Origin: Pantoea sp. alder81
Lineage (GTDB): Bacteria; Pseudomonadota; Gammaproteobacteria; Enterobacterales; Enterobacteriaceae
Direction: 5' to 3'
Assembly (NCBI RefSeq): GCF_020179835.1
Contig: NZ_JAIUDA010000010.1
Span: 62,001-126,000 of the forward strand
DNA: 64,000 nucleotides
Shown: piece after piece, positions 16,107 to 24,767 of the stretch
Layout of the letters: each line of letters opens with the position of its first letter
Position numbering within the stretch: position 1 is the first letter of the stretch
Translations under genes and position numbers: made by a program
Notes under the pieces: generated by a model
The model's database searches: none
The model's input: the letters and a program-made list of their open reading frames with translations, nothing else
What the model was told of the DNA's origin: nothing

Positions 16107-17024
16107 TTACGTCAAATTATAATGCTCATCCGGCTGGCGCGGTTCCGGCAGCGGGAAATCATTGTTCATCGCCTTCAAATTACGTTCGATATTCACGCAC
16201 AGCGCATCCAGTGGCAGATGGTTGGGCGCAGTGCCGAACGGATCTTCCAGCTCTTCCGCCAGTGACTCCAGCGACAGGAAGGTGTACGAGATAAACACCG
16301 ACACCAGCGGCGTCATCAGATGCAGATCTGCCACCAGCGCAAACGGCAGCAGGGTGCAGAACAGGTACACGGTGCGATGCAGAATCAGGCTGTAGGCAAA
16401 TGGAATCGGCGTGCTGGCAAGGCGATCGCAGCCGCCCAGATAAGCCGACAGATGATTGAGATTGTCATCAATACTCTGCCAGACAATATCCGACACCAGA
16501 CCCTCATCACGCCGCTGCGCCAGCCATTCCCCCATACATAACAACGTCTGCGAGGTTGGCATCGGATTGCCAAGCACTGCACCGCGCCATTTTTCCGGCA
16601 GCAAGCGCGCTAAGTCCGTCCTGGCATCGGTTTGACGTAACCGGTGTTTCAATGCCCAGCTAAACGCCAGCTGTAGCCCGATAAACTCCTGCACCTGCAC
16701 TTCACTGATTCCGCGTATGCATTTTATCTGGCGCAGCAGCGAGCGCTGAGTGATGTGCATATTGCCCCACAATGTGCGGGCCTCGATAAAGCGCGCATAG
16801 CTGGCGTTGTTGCGAAAGCCGAGGAAAACCGCAATCGACACACCAATCAAGCTAAACGGCGCAGTAGTAAGGTGGATGCCAAAAGTGGAGTACCACGGAT
16901 AGCCGAGGATGGCGATCACCGACATCAGCAGGTTGAGTGACAGGCGAAAGACAATGCTTACCAGTACCGAGCCGTGCCAGTCGAACAGCCGGAGGAACCA
17001 GTGTTGATGAGGACGTACGATCAT
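16107..17024 (-). CDS. Bestrophin family ion channel (YneE-like)
   Basis: A 305-residue membrane protein of the bestrophin/UPF0187 family. Family motifs: an N-terminal MIVRPHQHWFLRLFDWHGSV, the FLGFRNNASYARFIEARTLWG segment after helix 2 and the C-terminal ELEDPFG with the acidic cluster. Bacterial homologues form pentameric ion channels in the inner membrane, in some cases Na+-selective. Single gene. Ion specificity and physiological role unknown. Confidence 0.9.
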   Translation of the reverse strand: MIVRPHQHWFLRLFDWHGSVLVSIVFRLSLNLLMSVIAILGYPWYSTFGIHLTTAPFSLIGVSIAVFLGFRNNASYARFIEARTLWGNMHITQRSLLRQIKCIRGISEVQVQEFIGLQLAFSWALKHRLRQTDARTDLARLLPEKWRGAVLGNPMPTSQTLLCMGEWLAQRRDEGLVSDIVWQSIDDNLNHLSAYLGGCDRLASTPIPFAYSLILHRTVYLFCTLLPFALVADLHLMTPLVSVFISYTFLSLESLAEELEDPFGTAPNHLPLDALCVNIERNLKAMNNDFPLPEPRQPDEHYNLT

Positions 17025-17277
17025 TTTGCGATGGTGTTTTTTATGATTTTGTTGGCACAGGTTACGCCCGCTATTACACCGGACGCAATGTGAAAATCGG
17101 GTGATTTAAGGCGAAAAACGGTGTGTTATGGATGGATTTTTCTTTTTAAATCAGCCTTCTAAAAACACTTTGAACAAGTTGTAAAATTCTTTGCGTTATC
17201 TCTTTCCGGCCCCTTTCTCTAAAGTTTATTCCAGCAGCACATCATACAAATTTAAAAACACTTTAGAGGAATACACC

Positions 17278-17919
17278 ATGTCTAAACTTGACCTGCTCGA
17301 CCCACAGAACTCAACCCTGATTTTTATCGACCACCAGCCGCAGATGGCTTTCGGCGTCGCTAACATTGATCGCCAGCAGCTCAAAAATAACACCGTCGCT
17401 TTGGCAAAAGCGGGCAAAGTTTTCGACGTGCCGGTGATTTATACCTCTGTAGAAACCGAAAGCTTTAGCGGCTACATCTGGCCAGAACTGCTGGCGGTGC
17501 ACCCGGAATCCAAGCCAATCGAACGTACCTCGATGAACTCGTGGGAAGATGCCAAATTCGTTGAAGCGGTGAAGAAAACCGGCCGTAAGAAGCTAATCAT
17601 CTCTGCGCTGTGGACTGAAGTGTGCCTGACCTTCCCGGCACTGATGGCGCTGAAAGAGGGCTTTGAAGTGTACGTCGTGACCGATACGTCCGGCGGCACC
17701 AGCGTCGATGCCCATGAACGTTCAATTCAACGCATGGTGCAGGCTGGGGCAGTGCCGGTCACCTGGCAGCAAGTGTTGCTGGAGTATCAGCGTGACTGGT
17801 CACGTAAAGAGACCTACGACGCGGTGATGGATCTGGTACGTGAACACAGCGGCGCTTACGGTATGGGCGTGGATTACGCTTACACCATGGTGCACAAAGC
17901 ACCACAGCGTCAGGCTTAA
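17278..17919 (+). CDS. YcaC-like cysteine hydrolase (isochorismatase fold)
   Basis: A 213-residue cytoplasmic protein of the YcaC branch of the isochorismatase-like fold. Asp18 (FIDHQPQMAF) and Cys116 (LWTEVCLTFPAL) are the expected catalytic residues; the TDTSGGTS loop is also conserved. Substrates of YcaC proteins are unknown. ATG 17278 follows TAGAGGA. The stop is one base from the end of the convergent LysR gene. Upstream, 17025-17277 is a 253-base promoter region with no other gene. Confidence 0.9.
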   Translation: MSKLDLLDPQNSTLIFIDHQPQMAFGVANIDRQQLKNNTVALAKAGKVFDVPVIYTSVETESFSGYIWPELLAVHPESKPIERTSMNSWEDAKFVEAVKKTGRKKLIISALWTEVCLTFPALMALKEGFEVYVVTDTSGGTSVDAHERSIQRMVQAGAVPVTWQQVLLEYQRDWSRKETYDAVMDLVREHSGAYGMGVDYAYTMVHKAPQRQA

Positions 17920-17920
17920 G

Positions 17921-18823
17921 TTACGGTTGGCGCGGCAGGCTGCTTTTCAGTGCATCGATAAACAGCCGCAGCGCCATCGACTGATGCTGGTTAGGCGGGA
18001 ACCACAAGGCCAGACCTGCCGACTGCACCCGCCAGTCGGCGAGCAGTTCCACTAACTGGCCGGATTGCAGCGCCGCTTCGGCGTAAAGCGATGGCACATA
18101 AGCAATACCCAATCCGCTGATGGCCGCACGGGTCATCAGCGCGTTGTTGTCTAACGTTATCGTGCCCGGCACATCCAGCTCGCAGCGTTCTCCCGCATTT
18201 TCATACTCCCAGCGATAGCGTTTCCCGCTCGGTAAACGATGACGAATGCACTGCTGTTGCAATAAATCCTGCGGCTGCTCTATGGGGTTGTACTCAGCAA
18301 GATAATCCGGTGAAGCTACGGTGATAAAGTTCAGTGGGCCGCCCAGTGCAATCGCCACCATATCCTGCGGCACATCTTCCAATAACCGAATACCGGCATC
18401 GAACCCGGCGGCAGTGATATCCACCAGTTCACCCTGCGCGGCAAAATCGAGCTGGATATTGGGGTAATCAGCGCAAAATCCGGGCACCACCTTTTCCAGC
18501 AGGATTCCGATCGCGGCGTCGCTGGCGCTGATGCGCAACGTGCCCACATGCTGTTGGCGGCGGGCGCTGACATCGTGCAGCACCTCATCCATCTCATTTA
18601 GCAGCGGTGCCAGCCGATCCAACAGTTGTTGCCCGGCATCGGTGAGCGACACGCTGCGGGTAGTGCGCTGAAACAGCTGCACGCCGAGGTTGTGCTCCAG
18701 CGTTTTCACCAAATGGCTGAGTGAAGATCGCTTCAGGCCGAGCATTTCGGCGGCGCGCCGAAAGCTGCGCTGTTCACCCAGCGTTTTAATGGCCTGCAGT
18801 TCATGCCAGGAAGGTCTTCTCAT
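17921..18823 (-). CDS. LysR family transcriptional regulator
   Basis: A 300-residue LTTR with the HTH in residues 4-63 (ELQAIKTLGEQRSFRRAAEM, GLKRSSLSHLVKTLEHNLG) and a substrate-binding domain of the CrgA/AaeR-like group (PGFCADYPNIQLDFAAQGEL). It is divergent from an SDR gene (95 bases apart) and likely controls the SDR and the reductase gene behind it. The shared region has GGTGGT (18823-18828) and ACCACC (18870-18875), a wide inverted repeat that may be its site. Confidence 0.9.
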   Translation of the reverse strand: MRRPSWHELQAIKTLGEQRSFRRAAEMLGLKRSSLSHLVKTLEHNLGVQLFQRTTRSVSLTDAGQQLLDRLAPLLNEMDEVLHDVSARRQQHVGTLRISASDAAIGILLEKVVPGFCADYPNIQLDFAAQGELVDITAAGFDAGIRLLEDVPQDMVAIALGGPLNFITVASPDYLAEYNPIEQPQDLLQQQCIRHRLPSGKRYRWEYENAGERCELDVPGTITLDNNALMTRAAISGLGIAYVPSLYAEAALQSGQLVELLADWRVQSAGLALWFPPNQHQSMALRLFIDALKSSLPRQP

Positions 18824-18918
18824 TGGTGGTATTTCCTCACCAGGTCATGCGCGATTAGGGAGACGATAACCACCAGTAAAGCGATCTACCATCAGGTTTT
18901 CAACTGGAGGGCGTGAAA

Positions 18919-19740
18919 ATGAAAACCTGGTTAATTACCGGTGCCAGCAGTGGGCTGGGCCGTTTGATGAGTGAAGAGTTACTGGCACGCGGCGATCGCG
19001 TACAGGCATGTGTACGCCGCACTGCAGCGATGGCAGATTTGCAGGAGCAATACGGCGAACAGCTACAAGTGATCGCACTGGATTTGGCGAACACTGTCAG
19101 CATCGCGCCCGCTATCGCCAAAGCCTTTGCGCAGGTGGAACGCGTTGATGTGGTGGTGAGTAATGCCGCCTACGGTTTGTTTGGTGCGGCAGAAGAGCTG
19201 AGCGATGCGCAGATTGATCGCCAGATCGCTACCAATCTTACCGGCTCAATCCAGCTGATCCGCGCGGTCATTCCATTGTTGCGCCAGCAGGGCGGCGGGC
19301 GCATTGTGCAAGTTTCCTCAGAGGGCGGGCAGGTAGCCTATCCCAATTTTAGCCTGTATCACGCCAGCAAGTGGGGCATCGAAGGGTTTGTTGAAGCGGT
19401 GCGACAGGAAGTCGCCAGCTTTGGTATCGATTTTCTGCTAGTGGAGCCGGGCCCGACCGCTACCAACTTTGGTGCCGGGCTGGATGTTGCTGAGGCGCAG
19501 GAGGTTTACCAGGACACCGCCTCCGGTGAAGTGCGCCGCGCGATTATGTCCGGCGAGTTCGCGATCAAAGGTGATGCCGCAAAATCTGTCACGGCGATGA
19601 TCGCCACACTGGATCAACCCGCCATGCCGCTGCGTCTGGCGCTGGGCAGTACGGCTTATGACAATATCGAAGCCGCACTGGAACGACGCCTGGCAGAATT
19701 GCGTTCACAAAAAGCGATAGCCTATCGTGCGGATGTGTAG
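18919..19740 (+). CDS. Short-chain dehydrogenase/reductase
   Basis: A 273-residue classical SDR: TGASSGLGRLMSEEL (cofactor loop, residues 7-21), NAAYG, catalytic Ser in VSSEGGQ and YHASKWG with the YxxxK pair. An Arg pair after beta-2 (VRR) suggests NADP(H). ATG 18919 is preferred to GTG 18913 because GGAGG (18906-18910) is then 8 bases away. Divergent from a LysR gene and followed by a quinone-oxidoreductase-like gene; both may be induced by a common electrophile or carbonyl compound. Confidence 0.9.
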   Translation: MKTWLITGASSGLGRLMSEELLARGDRVQACVRRTAAMADLQEQYGEQLQVIALDLANTVSIAPAIAKAFAQVERVDVVVSNAAYGLFGAAEELSDAQIDRQIATNLTGSIQLIRAVIPLLRQQGGGRIVQVSSEGGQVAYPNFSLYHASKWGIEGFVEAVRQEVASFGIDFLLVEPGPTATNFGAGLDVAEAQEVYQDTASGEVRRAIMSGEFAIKGDAAKSVTAMIATLDQPAMPLRLALGSTAYDNIEAALERRLAELRSQKAIAYRADV

Positions 19741-19874
19741 AAGCTGTTCGCATTACCGCACGGAGTAACAGGCAGGGAAGCAGCATCGCTGCCAAACTTA
19801 GCGCACAACAGAAGGCATGCACGTTTCGCAGCGGCATGCTGTGTATTGAGCATTTTGCTAAGGAGAAAGTGGTT

Positions 19875-20891
19875 ATGAAAGCGATGATCCTGAAACAACC
19901 TGGCGGTTTAGAGCATCTGCAGCTGGCGGATCGGCCCGATCCCGGTAAACCGGGCGCCGGAGAGATCCGCGTGGCGATCCATGCCACATCACTCAACTTC
20001 CACGATCTGCTGGTGGCTAACGGATCGATCCCCACCAAGCAAGATCGCATCATGATGGCGGACGGCGCGGGCGTGGTTGAAGAGGTCGGTGCAGGCGTCA
20101 CGGACTTCAAGCCTGGCGACCACGTGGTTTCCTGCTTCTTCCCGCAATGGCAGGACGGGCTGCCTCTCGCTCAGGTCGGCAACTTCACCCAAACGCCAGG
20201 TGATGGCGCTGATGGTTTTGCCGCTGAAGTGGTAGTGCGTCCGGCGAATCATTTCACTCTGGCTCCACGCGGCTGGCGTCATGCGGAAGCAGCTACCATC
20301 ACCACTTCGGGCCTGACGGCTTGGCGTGCCCTGGTGGGCGATGCACAGATCAAAGCGGGCGATACCATCGTCACGCTGGGCACCGGCGGCGTGTCGATTA
20401 CCGCGCTGCAAATCGCCAAAGCGATGGGTGCGCGCGTGATCGTCACTTCATCTTCTGATGAGAAGCTGGCCAGAGCCAAAGAGTTGGGGGCCGATGCGGG
20501 TATCAACTATCGCAGTACGCCGGAGTGGGGCAAAGAGGTACAGCAGCTCACTGAGGGCAAAGGTGCCGATGTGGTAGTGGAACTCGGCGGGCCGGGCACC
20601 ATGGCGCAGTCGATTGAGGCGGTGCGCGTCGGCGGCCATATCGCGTTGATTGGCGTGCTGACCGGGTTCGAAGGCGTTATCCCGACCTCGCTATTGATGG
20701 CGAAGCAGGCGCGTATTCAGGGGTTGATTGTCGGCCATCGTCGTCAGCAGCAGGACTTTGTGCGCGCACTGGAACACACCGGTATTCGTCCGGTGATCAG
20801 CGACAGTTACGGTGCGTTGAGCGATCTGCCTGCGGCTTTCCAGCATCAGCAGTCGGCGGGACACTTCGGCAAAATCACCGTGGAGTGGTAG
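19875..20891 (+). CDS. Zinc-independent NADPH:quinone oxidoreductase / MDR-type alcohol dehydrogenase
   Basis: A 338-residue medium-chain dehydrogenase/reductase. N-terminal GroES-like fold (LNFHDLLVANGSIPTKQDRI, DGAGVVEEVGAGVTDFKPGD) and a Rossmann domain (LGTGGVSITALQIAKAMGA). The catalytic zinc ligands of true alcohol dehydrogenases are missing (no Cys-His pair; LNFHDL instead), so quinone or enone reduction is more likely. ATG 19875 follows AAGGAGAAAG. It lies 134 bases after the SDR gene in the same direction. Confidence 0.88.
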   Translation: MKAMILKQPGGLEHLQLADRPDPGKPGAGEIRVAIHATSLNFHDLLVANGSIPTKQDRIMMADGAGVVEEVGAGVTDFKPGDHVVSCFFPQWQDGLPLAQVGNFTQTPGDGADGFAAEVVVRPANHFTLAPRGWRHAEAATITTSGLTAWRALVGDAQIKAGDTIVTLGTGGVSITALQIAKAMGARVIVTSSSDEKLARAKELGADAGINYRSTPEWGKEVQQLTEGKGADVVVELGGPGTMAQSIEAVRVGGHIALIGVLTGFEGVIPTSLLMAKQARIQGLIVGHRRQQQDFVRALEHTGIRPVISDSYGALSDLPAAFQHQQSAGHFGKITVEW

Positions 20892-20896
20892 CGGGG

Positions 20897-20927
20897 AAGC
20901 CTGTTTCCCACATCGGGAAACAGGCTT
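20897..20927. terminator. Bidirectional terminator-like hairpin
   Basis: Perfect 13-bp stem AAGCCTGTTTCCC (20897-20909) / GGGAAACAGGCTT (20915-20927) with loop ACATC, between two convergent genes. No long U-tract on either side. Confidence 0.65.
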
Positions 20928-20933
20928 ATTACA

Positions 20934-21713
20934 TCAGTAGTAATCGCCGTGGCGGTAGTCCCATGACGGGAAGATATCCGACAGCAGCGCCATGATTTTA
21001 TCGACATCAAGGCCTTTGCGGATCAGCACCGGGCACGGCGTAATTTTACGCTCGCCGTTCTGCTGTGGAATCAGACGACCTTCGCTGTCGACCATCGATA
21101 CCATCACGCCCTGTTCGTAGCGCACCTTATTTTCGTCGTTGGGCTGAATAGATTTCACGTAATCATTGGCTTCGATAATTAAATCAGCACGCGATGCAAT
21201 ACGTTCGCCAATTCCTTCAACCAATCCACGGTTACCCTGACCAGATGGGTTCGCAGAACTGGCGAAAGAGAATTTCCCGTGATCTTCCCACAGGGCTTTC
21301 GCGATATTTTCGCCTGGGCGGCCAAATTTAATCACGAAGCAGCTGGTCTGGCGGCCATCCATCATCAGCTCTTTTGAACCATCAGCCGGAATACGCGCCA
21401 GCGCATCATCGCGCCACGGTAAGATACAGCCCAGCAAAATATCCTGATCCCAATGCTGCTGATAAAGCTGATCAATTTCCGGTGTCAGCTGAGCCAGAGA
21501 ACGCAGCTGCTCCAGCGAGCCACACAGCACCACGCCTGGCTTGTTGCGCTTGCGCTGCTTGGCTTCGAACTTACGTTCCAGCCCGGCTTTATCGGAGGTC
21601 ATGATGATGTAACCCACTTTGGTTGGGCTTACGATCATGCCGCCGTCTTGTGACAGAATCTCGATGGCTTCAGGTTGTAACCCGCCATTCCACGTTATTT
21701 GCTTACCGCTCAT
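20934..21713 (-). CDS. Sua5/YciO/YrdC-fold protein, not TsaC
   Basis: A 259-residue protein. The YrdC nucleotide-binding pattern is visible: VSPTKVGYIIM near residue 28, EAKQRKRNKPGVVLCG (the basic KxR loop of TsaC-type enzymes) near 51 and FASSANPSGQGNRG (SAN-x-SG motif) near 150. TsaC/Sua5 makes threonylcarbamoyl-AMP for tRNA t6A; this protein is longer than E. coli TsaC and divergent, so it is a paralogue with a possible carbamoylation or adenylylation role. The gene stands alone behind a 258-base AT-rich region (21714-21971). Function unassigned. Confidence 0.8.
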   Translation of the reverse strand: MSGKQITWNGGLQPEAIEILSQDGGMIVSPTKVGYIIMTSDKAGLERKFEAKQRKRNKPGVVLCGSLEQLRSLAQLTPEIDQLYQQHWDQDILLGCILPWRDDALARIPADGSKELMMDGRQTSCFVIKFGRPGENIAKALWEDHGKFSFASSANPSGQGNRGLVEGIGERIASRADLIIEANDYVKSIQPNDENKVRYEQGVMVSMVDSEGRLIPQQNGERKITPCPVLIRKGLDVDKIMALLSDIFPSWDYRHGDYY

Positions 21714-21938
21714 GGATCTACCCTATCTGCGTATCAATAGATGACGTACAGGAATATTACCTGCAATATAATTAAGGATTTAATTAACCGGATAATTCAT
21801 CAGGATTAATTTTCTGGTGTAAAACCATGCTGGTGATAATAGTACGATAATTAAAGGTGATGCAACTGATGAAAATAACGATGAAAGGAATAGGGTTAAT
21901 TTAAAATAACACGCGGGAATTGTAGTGTTATTTAAGTT

Positions 21939-21963
21939 GGCGCTGAATAAGTGTTTCAGCGCC
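21939..21963 (-). terminator. Hairpin after the Gate-domain membrane protein gene
   Basis: Perfect 9-bp stem GGCGCTGAA (21939-21947) / TTCAGCGCC (21955-21963), just downstream of the stop at 21972 on the minus strand. The following T-run is weak. The rest of 21714-21938 is AT-rich with no gene. Confidence 0.5.
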
Positions 21964-21971
21964 AGCGTTAA

Positions 21972-22904
21972 TTAAAATATCAGGGCGTGTGCTACACCGC
22001 GCAGTGCGATGCCGAGGATGATGCCCGGCACGGCGAAACGGAACAGGCGCGGGAAACGACTCGATAGGCCCAGGAAAATACCAATACCCGGCAAATCAAA
22101 GGTCTGAATCAGCCAACCCGCCGAGGCATTAATATTGTGCGCGCTGTATAAGCCTTTCTCCACCAGCCCGGCTACCACGCCGTAATAGGCGGTGCCGCCT
22201 GCCAGGCATTTAGTCAGTGCAGGCAGAATGTACACCTCAGAGATGTTGAATCTGTCCAGCAGCGGAGAAACCAGCCGGGTAAGCATCTCAATCCCGCCGG
22301 ATTCCTTCAAAATACCCACCACCGACAACGAGAGAATCAGCATCGGCAACGAGCCCAGCGCCAGGCGAATCGCATCGGCGCCGGCACTGTTGATAATGGC
22401 AATCAGCCCCATTTTGCTTTCATTGTTGGCGACGGTTTCATCTTCATTCAGTAGCGATGCATCCGAGAGTTTGCGGGCAAAGAAGTGGTAGGTCGCTGCC
22501 GCCGCCAACACCCCGCCGCAGATGGAGATCAGCAACGCGGCGCTCCAGTTCAGGCCCGCCGGAATCAACGGGTAAAAAGCATTGGCTTGTCCCATGGCAA
22601 ACAGCATCGCTAGCGTGGCTGCCATATGGCGATCGGAGGTGCCGCGTTTTTCCATAATCGCTAATGCCGCTAACGGCGCAGCGAAACTCACGAAGTTAAG
22701 CTGAATCAGCGCAAATAACGCCAGTCCGGTAATTCCTAAAGGTTTTAATAACGGTGTGGAATGACGTACCACAAAATCCAGCACGCCTTTCACTTCCAGG
22801 TATTTCATGATGAATAACATCACCACCATGATAGGAATAAGCGTATACAGCGCGACATCGACCGAAGCTTTGCCCGCAGACATAATAATGCTGATGATAT
22901 TCAT
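21972..22904 (-). CDS. Nucleoside-recognition (Gate) domain membrane protein
   Basis: A 310-residue polytopic protein with two Gate/nucleoside-recognition repeats, as in spore-maturation A/B-type proteins: repeat 1 around ALYTLIPIMVVMLFIMKYLEVKGVLDFVV and repeat 2 around DAIRLALGSLPMLILSLSVVGILKESGG. Proteins of this type are thought to be transporters, substrate mostly unknown. Its start ATG (22904) overlaps the stop of a 15-codon leader ORF (ATGA). It lies downstream of the ribitol kinase gene, same strand, so it is a candidate permease for that pathway. Confidence 0.82.
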   Translation of the reverse strand: MNIISIIMSAGKASVDVALYTLIPIMVVMLFIMKYLEVKGVLDFVVRHSTPLLKPLGITGLALFALIQLNFVSFAAPLAALAIMEKRGTSDRHMAATLAMLFAMGQANAFYPLIPAGLNWSAALLISICGGVLAAAATYHFFARKLSDASLLNEDETVANNESKMGLIAIINSAGADAIRLALGSLPMLILSLSVVGILKESGGIEMLTRLVSPLLDRFNISEVYILPALTKCLAGGTAYYGVVAGLVEKGLYSAHNINASAGWLIQTFDLPGIGIFLGLSSRFPRLFRFAVPGIILGIALRGVAHALIF

Positions 22905-22948
22905 GCGGTTGCCTGAACCTCGAACCACTGCTTAATACCGACAAACAT
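22901..22948 (-). CDS. 15-residue leader peptide coupled to the Gate-domain gene
   Basis: ATG at 22948 follows a strong AAGGGGAG site 7 bases upstream, encodes MFVGIKQWFEVQATA and stops in TGA that overlaps the next ATG (ATGA, 22904-22901). The downstream gene has only a weak GAGG/CAGG site of its own, so it probably depends on translation of this short frame. Real translation is inferred from the ribosome site and overlap. Confidence 0.5.
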   Translation of the reverse strand: MFVGIKQWFEVQATA

Positions 22949-23091
22949 GCTGCTCCCCTTGCCTTGAAATACGCATAAAAATGCCAGCGCGAAGGGCGCC
23001 AGCAAAGGGATAAATAGTATCCCGGCGGCGTAAACTTGAGTAGTGAAGAAAATAAATTTTATCTTGCAGGAAATGAGAGAGGGAAATAACC

Positions 23092-23116
23092 GTGCGCCGA
23101 CGTTTGTGCGGCGCAC
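23092..23116 (-). terminator. Terminator-like hairpin after the ribulokinase gene
   Basis: GTGCGCCG (23092-23099) / CGGCGCAC (23109-23116), perfect 8-bp stem, followed on the minus strand by GGTTATTT. It lies 19 bases after the kinase stop and would separate or attenuate expression of the leader and membrane protein genes. Confidence 0.5.
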
Positions 23117-23134
23117 TGGAATATTATTCGACGT

Positions 23135-24748
23135 TTATTCGCTCATCTGGCGAATATTGCGCGCGGTACTCTGCAATAATTTAAATGCATCATAACGGTG
23201 CTGATGCAGCTCGGAAAACGATGGCTCAGGATGCCAGCGCTTTTCATCGGTGGTCATGTTTGCCATCGCCGAGGTTACGTCGGGATATACGCCACTGGCA
23301 GCAGCGGCAAGAATCGCCGAACCTAATAATACCGGTTCAGGACAGTGGGTGGACTGCACCGGAAGCTGGCAACTGTCTGCTAACAGTTGGCGCACCAGCG
23401 AATGCTGTCCGGCACCGCCACTGATCACAATCGAACGCGTAGTAATCCCTTTGCTGGTTTGCGCCTCAATAATTTGGCGCAGGCCGTAGCCGAGGCTGCA
23501 CAAGCCGGCGATATACAGCGCGATCAGGCTGGCTTCATCGTTGTCCATTCCAAGACCGCAAATCACCGCTCGCGCGTAAGGGTCGCCAAACGGGGCGCGA
23601 TTACCAGCGAACTCCGGCACGATATGCAGACCTTCGACTAAATCCAACGTTGCCGACTCACTGCGGGCTTGCTGCAAGGCCTGCTCCGCGAGATACACCG
23701 GCAGTGCAAGGCCTGCGGCATCGGCGGCCTGCTGTGCTTTAGTGACAGCCGGATGCATCTCCAGCAGGCGATCGATGGCCGCGCCCGCAGCGCTCTGTCC
23801 GCCTTCACTCAGCCATAATCCCGGCACCATTGCGGAGTAATACGGCCCCCACACGCCGGGCACAAACGCGGCTTCACGCGTCGGCGTCATGGTGCAGGAC
23901 GAGGTGCCGAACACGTAAGCGAGTTTATCTTCCGGGGTGCCATCCGCGCCCAGCGTACCGACGCCGCCTGCATGGGCATCAATTAACCCGGCAGCCACGG
24001 GCGTGCCTGTAGGCAAACCAAAGTCGGCGGCCGCTTGCGCGGTTAAACCGCTGCCGCACGGCGTGCCAGGTTCAACGATCCGCTGCCCAATGCGCGCAAA
24101 TTTCTCCTGGGCAAACTCCGGCAAACCAATGGCGCTGAAATAGTCGGCATCCCAGCGCTGTTCGTGCGCCAGATAGTTCCACTTACAGGTGACAGTGCAG
24201 GATGAGCGCGCCGTATCGCCCGATGCGCGCCAGCTCAGGTAATCGGTGAGATCGAAGAAGTGCGCGGCGGACTGGAACGTCTGTGGATTGTGGGTTTTCA
24301 GCCACAACAGTTTTGGCATCTCCATCTCGGGTGAGATGCGTCCGCCCACGTAGTCGAGCACCGGATGTTTCGTCGCGTTAATCGCATCGGCCTGCTGCGT
24401 GGCGCGATGATCCATCCATACAATGATATTGCGTTCCGCTTCGCCATCCGCGCTGACCGGCAATGGCTTACCTTGTTGATCAATCACCACCAGTGAGCAG
24501 GTGGCGTCGAAGCCAATACCGGCCACCGCCGCCGGATCGATGGCGGCTTGTGTCACCGCCTCGCGCACGCAATGGCTGACGGCCTGCCAAATCTCATTGG
24601 CGGATTGCTCAACCACATTGCCGTGAGCGCGGAAGGTGGTGATGGACTGCTTTGCATGGCCGAGTAAATTGCCTTTGCCATCAAACACCCCGGCACGGGC
24701 GCTGGCAGAACCGACATCGACACCTATCAGATATTTTTCGTTACTCAT
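23135..24748 (-). CDS. rbtK: D-ribulokinase-like FGGY carbohydrate kinase
   Basis: A 537-residue FGGY kinase of the ribulokinase/ribitol-kinase group. The ATP-binding start is GVDVGSASARAGVFD; the sugar-binding WMDHRA and the catalytic Asp region GLIDAHAGGVG are present, as is the C-terminal ISGGAGQHSLVRQLLAD. It should phosphorylate the ribulose formed by the ribitol dehydrogenase encoded 19 bases upstream. ATG 24748 follows GAGGTGCAGCAGC. Assignment to D-ribulose rests on the neighbouring rbtD-type gene. Confidence 0.87.
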   Translation of the reverse strand: MSNEKYLIGVDVGSASARAGVFDGKGNLLGHAKQSITTFRAHGNVVEQSANEIWQAVSHCVREAVTQAAIDPAAVAGIGFDATCSLVVIDQQGKPLPVSADGEAERNIIVWMDHRATQQADAINATKHPVLDYVGGRISPEMEMPKLLWLKTHNPQTFQSAAHFFDLTDYLSWRASGDTARSSCTVTCKWNYLAHEQRWDADYFSAIGLPEFAQEKFARIGQRIVEPGTPCGSGLTAQAAADFGLPTGTPVAAGLIDAHAGGVGTLGADGTPEDKLAYVFGTSSCTMTPTREAAFVPGVWGPYYSAMVPGLWLSEGGQSAAGAAIDRLLEMHPAVTKAQQAADAAGLALPVYLAEQALQQARSESATLDLVEGLHIVPEFAGNRAPFGDPYARAVICGLGMDNDEASLIALYIAGLCSLGYGLRQIIEAQTSKGITTRSIVISGGAGQHSLVRQLLADSCQLPVQSTHCPEPVLLGSAILAAAASGVYPDVTSAMANMTTDEKRWHPEPSFSELHQHRYDAFKLLQSTARNIRQMSE

Positions 24749-24767
24749 GCTGCTGCACCTCGGCTGG

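Noticed and set aside
22949..23116. Possible longer start of the leader frame with a hydrophobic segment
   Set aside because: The extension has no start codon near a ribosome site; the 15-codon version has a strong one.
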